Source of the DNA: Spirochaetales bacterium
Lineage (GTDB): Bacteria; Spirochaetota; Spirochaetia; SZUA-6; JAFGRV01
DNA length: 41,892 nt
Assembly (NCBI GenBank): GCA_016937215.1
Contig: JAFGWI010000122.1
Coordinates: 1-41,892 of the forward strand
Reading direction: 5' to 3'
Shown here in pieces: positions 35,029-41,892 of this stretch. The translations under genes and the position numbers were made by a program. Positions within the stretch are counted from its first letter, which is position 1. Each line of letters begins with the position of its first letter. The notes under the pieces are model-generated. The model searched no databases. It worked only from the letters and a program-made list of their open reading frames with translations, and had not been told where the DNA came from.

Positions 35029-35769
35029 CTATTTTCCTTTCTCTTGCTCAACAGAATATGTTAATTCATCGATAAGCCGCAGGGAATTGTGAATCAAATT
35101 GTATTCAAAATACTTTTTAACACTTTTTTCTCTATCTTTCTGAATTATTACAACCACGTTATTATCAATATGATTATAGGAATCGATATACTCGATTACC
35201 TTGATGAGATTTTTACCATCATAATCGGATACAAACAAAACAATATTGTCATTATGGTCAAGTATCCCATTTTCGTCTTTATCCGACTCTGCAAGCACAT
35301 AAATATTCTTTTTTATATCCAGATAATCGGAACTGGAATCGGTTGCCGTAAAAATGGCTGTTTGGTAATCCAGAATAAAAACATCTTTTTCATAAAGAAA
35401 GAATCCTGATAAGCCGGCTTTTTTAAAATAAAAATTCACAATATGGTCATTCCCGCCAACATAAAAAAGCTGGGCCTGGCTTCTCTCTTTATTTTCAAAG
35501 GCCACTTTAATTTCAGGAATTACCCTTTTTCTCACTACAAAAAGATAGCTGTCACCAATCTTTTTCCCCAATTCATAATAGGCTTCCATGTTCATTTTAT
35601 CAGTAGTTGTAAGCGCGGCTTCATTCGTCTTGTAGAATTTATTATCCGCTTTTTCCTCCGGGTGTATAAAAAGCCATACTTGAGTGATCCCAAATATGAT
35701 CACACCCAGTATAACAATAAATAACAGAATCTGATTGGCCTTTGAAATAAAAGAAAGAATTTTAGACAT
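35029..35769 (-). CDS. Membrane-anchored protein of unknown function
   Basis: I do not recognise this 246-residue protein. It begins at the ATG at 35769, eight bases after GGAGGAG; an upstream TTG is less likely. A single membrane helix (about 13-36, QILLFIVILGVIIFG) is followed by an outer domain of repeated beta segments. SDKDENGILDHNDNI contains a DxDxNG calcium-loop-like pattern, then VLFVSDYDGKNL resembles one blade of TolB-type beta-propeller proteins. It is too short for a full propeller. Neighbouring genes are unrelated. Confidence 0.6.
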   Translation of the reverse strand: MSKILSFISKANQILLFIVILGVIIFGITQVWLFIHPEEKADNKFYKTNEAALTTTDKMNMEAYYELGKKIGDSYLFVVRKRVIPEIKVAFENKERSQAQLFYVGGNDHIVNFYFKKAGLSGFFLYEKDVFILDYQTAIFTATDSSSDYLDIKKNIYVLAESDKDENGILDHNDNIVLFVSDYDGKNLIKVIEYIDSYNHIDNNVVVIIQKDREKSVKKYFEYNLIHNSLRLIDELTYSVEQEKGK

Positions 35770-35949
35770 CGGGCATTCTCCTCCCAATCAAAACTATATC
35801 AGAAGGATTTGTTTGAGTCAGACAGTTTTTTTAGATTATTCAGCTTTTCAATTCAAAAGAAAGGTTCTCCGTAAAAAATTTTTAACCTAGGCTATAAAAA
35901 AGTTCAAAAAAAGTTTTTCAGACAAAAAAACGGAAGAAGCACAAGGCCC

Positions 35950-35982
35950 AAAAAATCCGTGCCTTGACGACACGGATTTTTC
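35950..35982. terminator. Bidirectional terminator after the dehydratase operon
   Basis: AAAAATCCGTG (35951-35961) pairs with CACGGATTTTT (35971-35981), with T-runs on both strands. It lies 15 bp past the small-subunit stop. Confidence 0.8.
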
Positions 35983-35996
35983 AGCGCGATCACCTA

Positions 35997-36521
35997 TCAA
36001 TATTTACTATCAGCGAACTCTAGCCATCCGCCGGCTTTAACCAAAGTCAAATCAAACCCTCCGAGAGAAAAATCCACATCCATTGAAGACCCATTAGCTG
36101 AAAGTCGTAATTGGCCGGCTTCAGGATCAACCTGAATTTCCGTTTCATGTTTTGAAAACTTCCGGAAAATTTCATCAAGGGTTTCTTTCGGCAGCTCAAG
36201 GGCAATCATGCCGTTGTTGTACATGTTCTGCCGAAATATTCTTGCAAAATTTTCGGCAATCACAATATTAATACCATTCACTTCCAATGCCCAAGGCGCA
36301 TGCTCTCGGGATGAACCGCAGCCGAAATTCGCACGTGTAATGATAGCCGCTTTACCTGGAACATCACTGGATGCCGCGAATCCGGGAATTTTAAGGTCCT
36401 CCAGGCAAAATGGTTTTAATGCCTCTTTGGAAACTTCAGTCAGATATTTCGCAGGAATAATTTCATCGGTATTAATATCCGATCGGTCCAGAAACAGGAC
36501 TTTTCCGTTAAAATTTCTCAT
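35997..36521 (-). CDS. Aconitase-family dehydratase small subunit (LeuD-like)
   Basis: A 174-residue swivel-domain subunit that works with the large subunit upstream. It shows the conserved NTDEIIPAKYL near the N-terminus, the substrate-binding loop FGCGSSREHAPWAL, and IVIAENFARIFRQNMYNNG. Families with this two-subunit form include isopropylmalate isomerase (leucine synthesis), homoaconitase and 2,3-dimethylmalate dehydratase. The substrate-specifying loop after YL (TEV) differs from the YLRM of classical isopropylmalate isomerase, so I do not fix the substrate. It overlaps the large-subunit stop by four bases, showing translational coupling. Confidence 0.85.
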   Translation of the reverse strand: MRNFNGKVLFLDRSDINTDEIIPAKYLTEVSKEALKPFCLEDLKIPGFAASSDVPGKAAIITRANFGCGSSREHAPWALEVNGINIVIAENFARIFRQNMYNNGMIALELPKETLDEIFRKFSKHETEIQVDPEAGQLRLSANGSSMDVDFSLGGFDLTLVKAGGWLEFADSKY

Positions 36522-37813
36522 TTTTTACCTCCTTTAAACAATGGTGAATTAGTGATTGAACCATAGAGAGCTGTCGCCGCCGCGCTAGCCGGGCTCATCA
36601 AATGCACTGTTCCACCTTTTCCCATTCGGCCGTAGAAATTACGGTTTGTTGTTGAGGCACACACCTCGCCTTCTGCCAAAACACCATTACTCATACCCAG
36701 ACAAGCGCCGCAAGTCGGATTGGTCACACAAAAACCGGCTTGTGTAAAAATTCTGATAATGCCCGATTCCAGAGCACGGTTATAAATTTCAGGAGTAGCA
36801 GGTGAAAGAATGGCGCGTAAATCAGGACTAATGCTTTTGCCTTTGAGAATTTCAGCAGCTATTTCCAGATCTTCATAACGGCCATTGGTGCAGGAACCGA
36901 TATAAACCTGATCCACCCTGGTTCCTTCCATTTCAGCAATGCTTTTAACCTGATCTGGTTTAAAATCAAAGGTCACCATTGGTTCCAGGCTGCTGACATC
37001 ATAAACATATTCATCATCATATTTCGCGTCAGCATCACTAATCCACTTTGAATAGTCTGCCAGAGCCTCTTCTTTAGACGCAAAATCATTTTTAATAAAA
37101 GGCCACAAATACTCGACAGTGGTCATATCAGGGTAACAAATACCGCAGGTCCCTCCTGCTTCAATCGCCATATTACAAAGGGTCATTCGCGATTCCATGG
37201 ACATGGCATCGACTACCGGGCCAGTGAACTCGATTACCTTGTTAGTCGCACCGTTTACAGTCAATTGCTTGATAACAAACAAAATCACGTCTTTGGCGTA
37301 AACACCGCTCTGCAGCTTGCCCTTTAATACAATTTTTATGCTCTCCGGGTTTTTGAAAGCACATACGCCCTTGAGAATTCCAACTTCCAGATCAGTTGTA
37401 CCAACACCTGCCGCGAAAGCCCCAAAGGCTCCATGGGTGCATGTATGGGAATCGCCCATAATTATTGTGTAACCTGGCCGCGCAAAGCCTTTTTCGGGAA
37501 ACAATGCGTGGCACACACCATTTTGGCCAATATCAAAAAAATCCTTGATCTTGTTTCGCTTGGCCCATTGGCGAAGAATTCGTCCCTGCTCAGCTGTTTT
37601 ACTGTCTTTGGCTGGCGTAACATGGTCAATCACAGCCTTTATTTTACTTGGATCAAACACCCTGTCTTTACCGCGAATTATTAAATCGTTAATCGCGATC
37701 GGCGTGGTTATTTCATGACAAAAAACCGCATCCAGCTTTAAAACATTGGTTCCCTCAAAGGGCTGATCTACCATATGGCTGTCGAAAATTTTTTGCGCAG
37801 TGGTTTTTCCCAT
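36518..37813 (-). CDS. Aconitase-family dehydratase large subunit (LeuC-like)
   Basis: A 431-residue [4Fe-4S] hydro-lyase subunit from the ATG at 37813, after AGGAGGAAAA. Cluster ligands are in GSCTNGR (Cys308) and NPTCGACLGM (Cys368, Cys371). It also shows GDSHTCTHGAFGAFAAGVGT and the C-terminal NFYGRMGKGGTVHLMSPASA typical of the 420-residue subclass that pairs with short LeuD proteins. The likely reaction is isomerising a hydroxy-diacid through dehydration and rehydration. leuA and leuB are absent nearby, so leucine synthesis is not proved. An XRE-cupin regulator lies 42 bp upstream, an arrangement often linked to catabolic or regulated pathways. Confidence 0.9.
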   Translation of the reverse strand: MGKTTAQKIFDSHMVDQPFEGTNVLKLDAVFCHEITTPIAINDLIIRGKDRVFDPSKIKAVIDHVTPAKDSKTAEQGRILRQWAKRNKIKDFFDIGQNGVCHALFPEKGFARPGYTIIMGDSHTCTHGAFGAFAAGVGTTDLEVGILKGVCAFKNPESIKIVLKGKLQSGVYAKDVILFVIKQLTVNGATNKVIEFTGPVVDAMSMESRMTLCNMAIEAGGTCGICYPDMTTVEYLWPFIKNDFASKEEALADYSKWISDADAKYDDEYVYDVSSLEPMVTFDFKPDQVKSIAEMEGTRVDQVYIGSCTNGRYEDLEIAAEILKGKSISPDLRAILSPATPEIYNRALESGIIRIFTQAGFCVTNPTCGACLGMSNGVLAEGEVCASTTNRNFYGRMGKGGTVHLMSPASAAATALYGSITNSPLFKGGKK

Positions 37814-37855
37814 ATTTTTCCTCCTCATAGATTTTTTTATTGTTAAATTATGGAT

Positions 37856-38428
37856 TTAAACATCCTTAAAAAACATTTTAGGCGGCGTGATAACCCAGTA
37901 GGCCTTAAGTGGTTTTTCACCAAGATTTGTCAGCACATGGGGAATATCCGATGAAAAGGACAAACTGTCACCAGGGCCAATCACATAGCTGTTATTTCCG
38001 ATGGTGAATTCTCCCTTCCCTTCAAGAATAATGCCCAGTTCCTTGCCCTGATGGCCATACTCCTTGGACCCCTTCTGGCCTCCTGGTTTTATCTCAAGAT
38101 AATAAGCTTCGATTCCGTGGAGTTCATCCTTATCGACTGTTTTTGACAATTGCTCATAAATAACATCATGCATGATGATCTTGTTTCTCTGGTCTTTTTT
38201 GACCAGATTTATATTTTTGTTTTTCCGGTAATCATTGAAAAGGTATTCAAAATCAATATCCAGGATATCGGCAATACTTAACAAGGTATCAATAGCCGGA
38301 GACACCTTGTTGGTTTCAATTTGGCTGATCAAGCTTTCACTCACACCAGCTTGAATAGCAACGGTTTTTAAAGTAATCTTTCTTTTTTCCCGAATTCTCC
38401 TGATTTTTTCACCAAAATGATATTTCAT
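37856..38428 (-). CDS. XRE-family regulator with cupin sensor domain
   Basis: A 190-residue two-domain regulator. The N-terminal XRE helix-turn-helix (about 5-62) includes KITLKTVAIQAGVSESLISQIE. The C-terminal cupin (about 100-188) has the phrase EYGHQGKELGIILEGKGEFTIGN and GDSLSFSSDIPHVLTN, typical of small-molecule-sensing cupins. The ATG at 38428 is preferred because AAGG lies six bases upstream; an ATG at 38434 abuts that site. Being first of the operon, it probably controls itself and the dehydratase genes in response to a metabolite of that pathway. Confidence 0.9.
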   Translation of the reverse strand: MKYHFGEKIRRIREKRKITLKTVAIQAGVSESLISQIETNKVSPAIDTLLSIADILDIDFEYLFNDYRKNKNINLVKKDQRNKIIMHDVIYEQLSKTVDKDELHGIEAYYLEIKPGGQKGSKEYGHQGKELGIILEGKGEFTIGNNSYVIGPGDSLSFSSDIPHVLTNLGEKPLKAYWVITPPKMFFKDV

Positions 38429-38465
38429 TGCCATTCCTTAATAATAACTTAATAAACTTGAGTAT

Positions 38466-38494
38466 AATTTAAGATACTTTATGATAATTGTCAA
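38466..38494 (-). promoter_or_regulatory. Promoter of the XRE-cupin/dehydratase operon
   Basis: On the minus strand a perfect TTGACA (38494-38489), a 17-bp spacer and TAAATT (38471-38466) lie 37 bp before the ATG. The strip between it and the gene is AT-rich with imperfect CTTRA/TYAAG dyads that might be the operator. Confidence 0.6.
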
Positions 38495-38573
38495 TCTTTT
38501 TATTAATAATCATTGCCAAAAAAATCCTGCCTGTGCATATTGATAGCAATAAGCCAATAACCATGAGGTATTT

Positions 38574-39377
38574 ATGTACATCGACAGCCACAGCCATTTT
38601 GATATAACGGCCCAAAAGAACCACCGTCCCATTGAAGAACTCATTGCAAATCTGAAAGAAAACCAGATAAGCCGCGCCGTACAAGTGGCTGTGTCAGCAG
38701 ATCAGTTTGAAACAAACCAATCAATCGCGAAAAAATTTGAATCCTCCGGTATTTACGCGACCCTGGGGATTCACCCTTCCTCGCCCATGGATGAAAAAGA
38801 ACTGAGTCTACTTCAAAGCACCATCGAAAAGCTAATGCTAAAGCCTCCACAGTGGCTGCTCGGTATTGGAGAATGCGGCCTTGATTATTACCGCCTCAAG
38901 CAGCCCAAGGACAAACAAAAAGCCTGTTTTCAATTGCAAATCCAATTGGCCGCAAAACACGGCCTGCCCCTGATCATTCATATCCGAGACGCCATGGATG
39001 ATGCTCTGGACATACTGAAAAACCATGCCCCACTAAAGGGAATTCTTCACTGTTTTTCAGGCACCACACATGATATGGAAAAAGCGGTTGAAATGGGTTT
39101 TTACATTTCCTTTGCCGGTAATGTCACTTATAAAAACGCATTGGCCCTTCAAGAAGCAGCTAAAGCAGCTCCCTTCGACCGAATCTTGCTGGAAACTGAC
39201 GCGCCCTTTTTAACCCCCATGCCCCTCAGGGGAAAAAGCAATTACTCGGAATACGTTATCTATACCTACGACTTTATAGCTAAACTGCGCGGAATATCTC
39301 TGACAACATTATGCGAGCGAATTAATCACAATTTTACCGCGTTACTTAATACCCGGCGAGGGGTGAACAAAAGCTAA
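38574..39377 (+). CDS. TatD-family metal-dependent deoxyribonuclease
   Basis: A 267-residue TIM-barrel hydrolase. Metal ligands are His6 and His8 (DSHSHFD), Glu100 (GIGECGLDYY), His136 (IIHIRDA), His159 (ILHCFSG) and Asp209 (LLETDAPFL), all present. TatD enzymes are 3'-5' nucleases acting in DNA quality control. Length is typical. It is transcribed away from the XRE-cupin regulator from the shared 145-bp gap. The next plus-strand gene, flaB, is 548 bp away and appears to have its own promoter. Confidence 0.93.
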   Translation: MYIDSHSHFDITAQKNHRPIEELIANLKENQISRAVQVAVSADQFETNQSIAKKFESSGIYATLGIHPSSPMDEKELSLLQSTIEKLMLKPPQWLLGIGECGLDYYRLKQPKDKQKACFQLQIQLAAKHGLPLIIHIRDAMDDALDILKNHAPLKGILHCFSGTTHDMEKAVEMGFYISFAGNVTYKNALALQEAAKAAPFDRILLETDAPFLTPMPLRGKSNYSEYVIYTYDFIAKLRGISLTTLCERINHNFTALLNTRRGVNKS

Positions 39378-39491
39378 TCACCCCCCTCAATAAAAATCAG
39401 TTTACCCGGCTCCCATCCTTAAGCTCTTAATTTCCGAAAACAATGCCATTGCAAGGCCAAACCTCCAGGAGGGAAAGATCTTAAAAAAATA

Positions 39492-39521
39492 CCTGATTTT
39501 TACGTAAAATCAATCATCAGG
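39492..39521 (+). terminator. Possible terminator-like hairpin after tatD
   Basis: CCTGAT (39492-39497) pairs with ATCAGG (39516-39521), and an inner GATTTT/AAAATC stem competes with it. Followed only by CTTTAAG, so weak. Confidence 0.3.
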
Positions 39522-39638
39522 CTTTAAGTTTATAAATAACACAGCCGATTAGAAAGATAAGGGAATGTTCGCGAAAAAAGCCAAACAACAAACACCAGCA
39601 AACAATCAACTAAAAAATAAAAAAAACAATAATTTTTC

Positions 39639-39666
39639 TAAAGTTCTAAGTTAAAGAATACGATAC
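39639..39666 (+). promoter_or_regulatory. Candidate sigma-28 (FliA) promoter of flaB
   Basis: TAAAGTTC (39639-39646) matches the flagellar sigma -35 consensus TAAAGTTT, and TACGATAC (39659-39666) shares CGATA with GCCGATAA. The spacer is 12 bp rather than 11. The implied leader is about 250 bases. Confidence 0.5.
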
Positions 39667-39707
39667 TTTTAATAAGCAAGAATATGCTTTAAAAGCGTAA
39701 CGGATGT

Positions 39708-39780
39708 CAGTCGACAACCAAACAAAGAAGGCTGAAAAATTAAAGCAGCTGGGCAAAGGCCAACTTTGCTTCTTCGACTG
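39708..39780 (+). other. Inverted repeat in the flaB leader
   Basis: CAGTCGA (39708-39714) can pair with TCGACTG (39774-39780), enclosing about 59 bases with extra complementary pieces (CAAAG/CTTTG, AAGAAG/CTTCTT). It lies between the predicted promoter and the ribosome site. Confidence 0.4.
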
Positions 39781-39925
39781 TTAATCAGACGGACTTTAAA
39801 CAAGCATTTTTTGCCTTAGTCTTATTTTCGGTAATAGAAAATGAGGCTTTAGAAAAATTGGGATATTTTTCCGGCCATGAGGGCCCGGATTTTAATTGAA
39901 AAATTTTCAAGGAGGAAAACAAACC

Positions 39926-40786
39926 ATGATCATTAATCACAATATGAGCGCTATGTTCGCCCAACGACAATTAAAAATCAATAATGGCAATATCGAAAAG
40001 GATATGCAAAAACTGTCTTCTGGTTTAAGAATAACCCGAGCAGCTGATGACGCTTCCGGTTTGGCGGTTTCAGAAAAAATGCGTTCACAAATTCGAGGGT
40101 TGCAGCAGGCTTCACGAAACGCGGCTAACGGTATTTCCTTTATTCAGACAACAGAAGGCTATTTGCAGGAAAGCCAGGATGTAATCCAGAGAATGCGTGA
40201 ACTGGCTGTGCAGGCTGCCAATGGTATTTACAGCGACGAGGACAGAATGCAGATCCAGGTTGAAATTTCACAGCTTGTTGATGAAGTGGACAGAATCTCA
40301 TCTCATGCTCAGTTCAACGGCATGAACCTTCTAACAGGTCGTTTTGCTCGAGTTACCGGCGAGAACACGGTTACAGCCTCCATGTGGTTCCACATTGGCG
40401 CCAATATGGATCAACGTGAACGCGTTTATATCGGCACAATGACATCCACTGGTCTGGGAATCAGAAACATTGGCAACAGGGAATTCATCACAATGCTCAC
40501 GCCAAACGAAGCCAACAAATCCATCGGTATTCTAGATGACGCGCTCCAGATCGTCAGCAAACAGCGAGCAGATTTGGGTGCCTATCAGAACAGACTTGAA
40601 CTGGCAACCATGGGTATTGATATTGGCGCTGAGAATATGCAGGCCTCTGAATCACGAATCCGCGACGCTGACATGGCTGCCGAAATGGTGAAATTCACCA
40701 AGAATAATATTCTGGTACAGTCAGCAACTTCCATGTTGGCCCAGGCCAATTCAAAACCTCAATCGGTTTTACAGTTGCTCCAATAG
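39926..40786 (+). CDS. flaB: Periplasmic flagellar filament core protein (flagellin FlaB)
   Basis: A 286-residue flagellin, the standard FlaB length in spirochaetes. The start is the ATG at 39926 ([19 protein letters not shown]), eight bases after AAGGAGG; an earlier in-frame codon at 39896 is spurious. The conserved N-terminal region (about 1-140: [34 protein letters not shown]) and C-terminal region (about 220-286: [20 protein letters not shown]) coil together in the filament core. The short middle has no large D2/D3 domain, as expected for a filament hidden in the periplasm. A strong terminator follows, so it is a single-gene transcript. Confidence 0.98.
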   Translation: MIINHNMSAMFAQRQLKINNGNIEKDMQKLSSGLRITRAADDASGLAVSEKMRSQIRGLQQASRNAANGISFIQTTEGYLQESQDVIQRMRELAVQAANGIYSDEDRMQIQVEISQLVDEVDRISSHAQFNGMNLLTGRFARVTGENTVTASMWFHIGANMDQRERVYIGTMTSTGLGIRNIGNREFITMLTPNEANKSIGILDDALQIVSKQRADLGAYQNRLELATMGIDIGAENMQASESRIRDADMAAEMVKFTKNNILVQSATSMLAQANSKPQSVLQLLQ

Positions 40787-40802
40787 TCTCCTTGTTATAA
40801 AA

Positions 40803-40837
40803 ACACAAAGCCATCGTATTTACGATGGCTTTTTTTG
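40803..40837. terminator. Strong terminator after flaB
   Basis: AGCCATCGTA (40809-40818) and TACGATGGCT (40821-40830) form a perfect 10-bp stem with a TT loop and a T-run after it. It sits between converging genes and could serve both. Confidence 0.92.
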
Positions 40838-40861
40838 TGCCGTGAAAAGGAAGCATAAAAA

Positions 40862-41689
40862 TTATAACTTTTTGGTATAATGGGACGACAATAATGGATA
40901 GTAACACGTAAGAGCTTGCTGGACATGGCTAACTAAAATTTCCATCAGTTTATTTTTTTGATTTAATACATCATCACTAATTTCAATAAAACCCTGATGA
41001 TTCAAGGGAGATTCCTTTACCATAGCCTCCAGATCAGCAATTTCACCTGTCAATGGATTCATCATTTTCACAAGCGGAGTGATCTGAAAGGCAAGGTATT
41101 GCTTTATCACATCTTTTTTAACAAGGATCAAACAGGATTCAATGGTCACCGAACCCGCGAGGAGAAGATCGATACTGTATTCAATGCCAATAGTGGCCAA
41201 AAAACCGCGCGACAACGCAGAAGGATCGAGCTTTCGATTCACCGAAAGCGCGCTTTCCACATAAGGCAATAATGAACCAGCATCAGGCCTTTCGAGATGG
41301 TTCGTAATCTGGAATTGACTTGTTTTTAAAAGATAATCGCCTTGAAGATTTAAAATCGCCATAAGGGATTCTGTTATTTCACGTTGCAAAAAATCCTGTG
41401 AAATACGGGCTGTAAAGAAAACTTCCCTTTTAATAACTTCCGCGTTCTGGCCATCAATGGCATTATCTTCCATTAACTTGTTTAGCCAGAGCGTGTCCTC
41501 ACCCAATGCCCAAAAATTAATGGGGAATAATGATACACCCAGAATTTTCCCCTGTAATTGTTCCTTAATAGCCGATTCCTCTTGTTCAAAATCCGCGAAA
41601 TCAGCCATACACAAGCCGCATCCCGTAACAATTAAACAGAATAAAACAATAATAAATTTATGGTTTTCTATCAATTTTCTAAATTTCAT
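40862..41689 (-). CDS. Putative lipoprotein of unknown function
   Basis: I do not recognise this 275-residue protein. A charged N-terminus, a hydrophobic stretch (about 11-22) and VTGC (21-24) form a lipobox with acylation at Cys24. The mature part mixes helices and strands; the segment GKILGVSLFPINFW and later GIEYSIDLLLAGSVTIES loosely recall the CsgG/TolB-N type folds of outer-membrane-associated lipoproteins. It would be a substrate of the Lnt/LolA path encoded earlier in the window. It converges on flaB. Confidence 0.6.
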   Translation of the reverse strand: MKFRKLIENHKFIIVLFCLIVTGCGLCMADFADFEQEESAIKEQLQGKILGVSLFPINFWALGEDTLWLNKLMEDNAIDGQNAEVIKREVFFTARISQDFLQREITESLMAILNLQGDYLLKTSQFQITNHLERPDAGSLLPYVESALSVNRKLDPSALSRGFLATIGIEYSIDLLLAGSVTIESCLILVKKDVIKQYLAFQITPLVKMMNPLTGEIADLEAMVKESPLNHQGFIEISDDVLNQKNKLMEILVSHVQQALTCYYPLLSSHYTKKL

Positions 41690-41827
41690 GCTTTTAATAT
41701 CGACAGAATTTTAAAAGTAATGAGCTAATTGCAAATGTCCTGACATTAGTTAATTAGCAGGTAGCTGTAAATTTATAATTTATTATCCGGTATTAAGATA
41801 TCTGAATATGTTCAGCTAATGAATTTT

Positions 41828-41892
41828 GGGCGTTGCCTGCTTCCATTCCATTCCAGCAGGCCGGGCTTTCCGCCACTTCGCTGTCGCTTCGA
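41828..41892 (+). repeat. Structured dispersed repeat, copy 7 (cut by window edge)
   Basis: Starts GGGCGTTGCCTGC, with CCTGC and GCAGG able to form stem I, then the linker CCGGGCTTTCC and CACTTCGCTGTCGCTTCGA, nearly identical to copies 3, 4 and 6. It continues past the window. Confidence 0.85.

Noticed and set aside
39896-39925. Flagellin start ten codons earlier
   Set aside because: The ATG at 39926 has AAGGAGG and gives the conserved MIINHN start; the earlier codons include that ribosome site.

Overview
The window looks like part of a spirochaete chromosome (Spirochaetota), with AT-rich genes and a few GC-richer stretches. The best marker is a 286-residue flagellin whose ends match the FlaB filament proteins. 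Outer-membrane genes (LolA-like carrier, Lnt, C-terminal-Phe barrel protein, lipoproteins) show a diderm. I cannot name genus or species from sequence alone.

Layout. 1-5163: repeat debris, then an overlapping operon of a membrane histidine kinase, an NtrC-type regulator and a secreted LamG-like protein. 5378-7508: two minus-strand genes for a membrane protein and a secreted coiled-coil protein. 7994-19481: a long minus-strand run with LolA-like/RodZ-like, guaB/cupin/TPR, a barrel protein, a SahR-like regulator with ahcY, and a small P-loop kinase. 19930-26316: plus-strand lnt (with an extra N-terminal region), an HtrA protease and uvrB. 26687-31290: a ribosomal-peptide (RiPP) locus. 32395-41689: ABC-F protein, SEC-C protein, an anchored protein, an XRE-cupin regulator with an aconitase-family two-subunit dehydratase, TatD nuclease, FlaB and a lipoprotein.

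The most interesting region is 26633-31290. A 69-residue precursor has a double-glycine leader with hydrophobic residues at -4, -7 and -12. Its cysteine-free core carries three LYG motifs exactly ten residues apart. The next gene is a radical SAM/SPASM enzyme fused to TPR-like repeats. Convergent to it lie a C39-peptidase ABC exporter with an intact Cys/His/Asp triad and a very short HlyD-like partner. The parts fit a complete make, cleave and export pathway. The X-Y-G motifs resemble those processed by radical SAM spliceases of the PlpX type, so a beta-amino-acid-containing product is a testable hypothesis.

The second unusual signal is a dispersed structured repeat found in both orientations at 1-55, 15793-15977, 19607-19760, 23963-24159, 31614-31904, 34290-34440 and 41828-41892. 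Copies start with GGGCGTT, end with CCTAACGCG or a close variant, and carry up to three hairpins whose arms differ between copies yet stay paired, joined by conserved linkers. They lie between genes and account for most of the long non-coding gaps.
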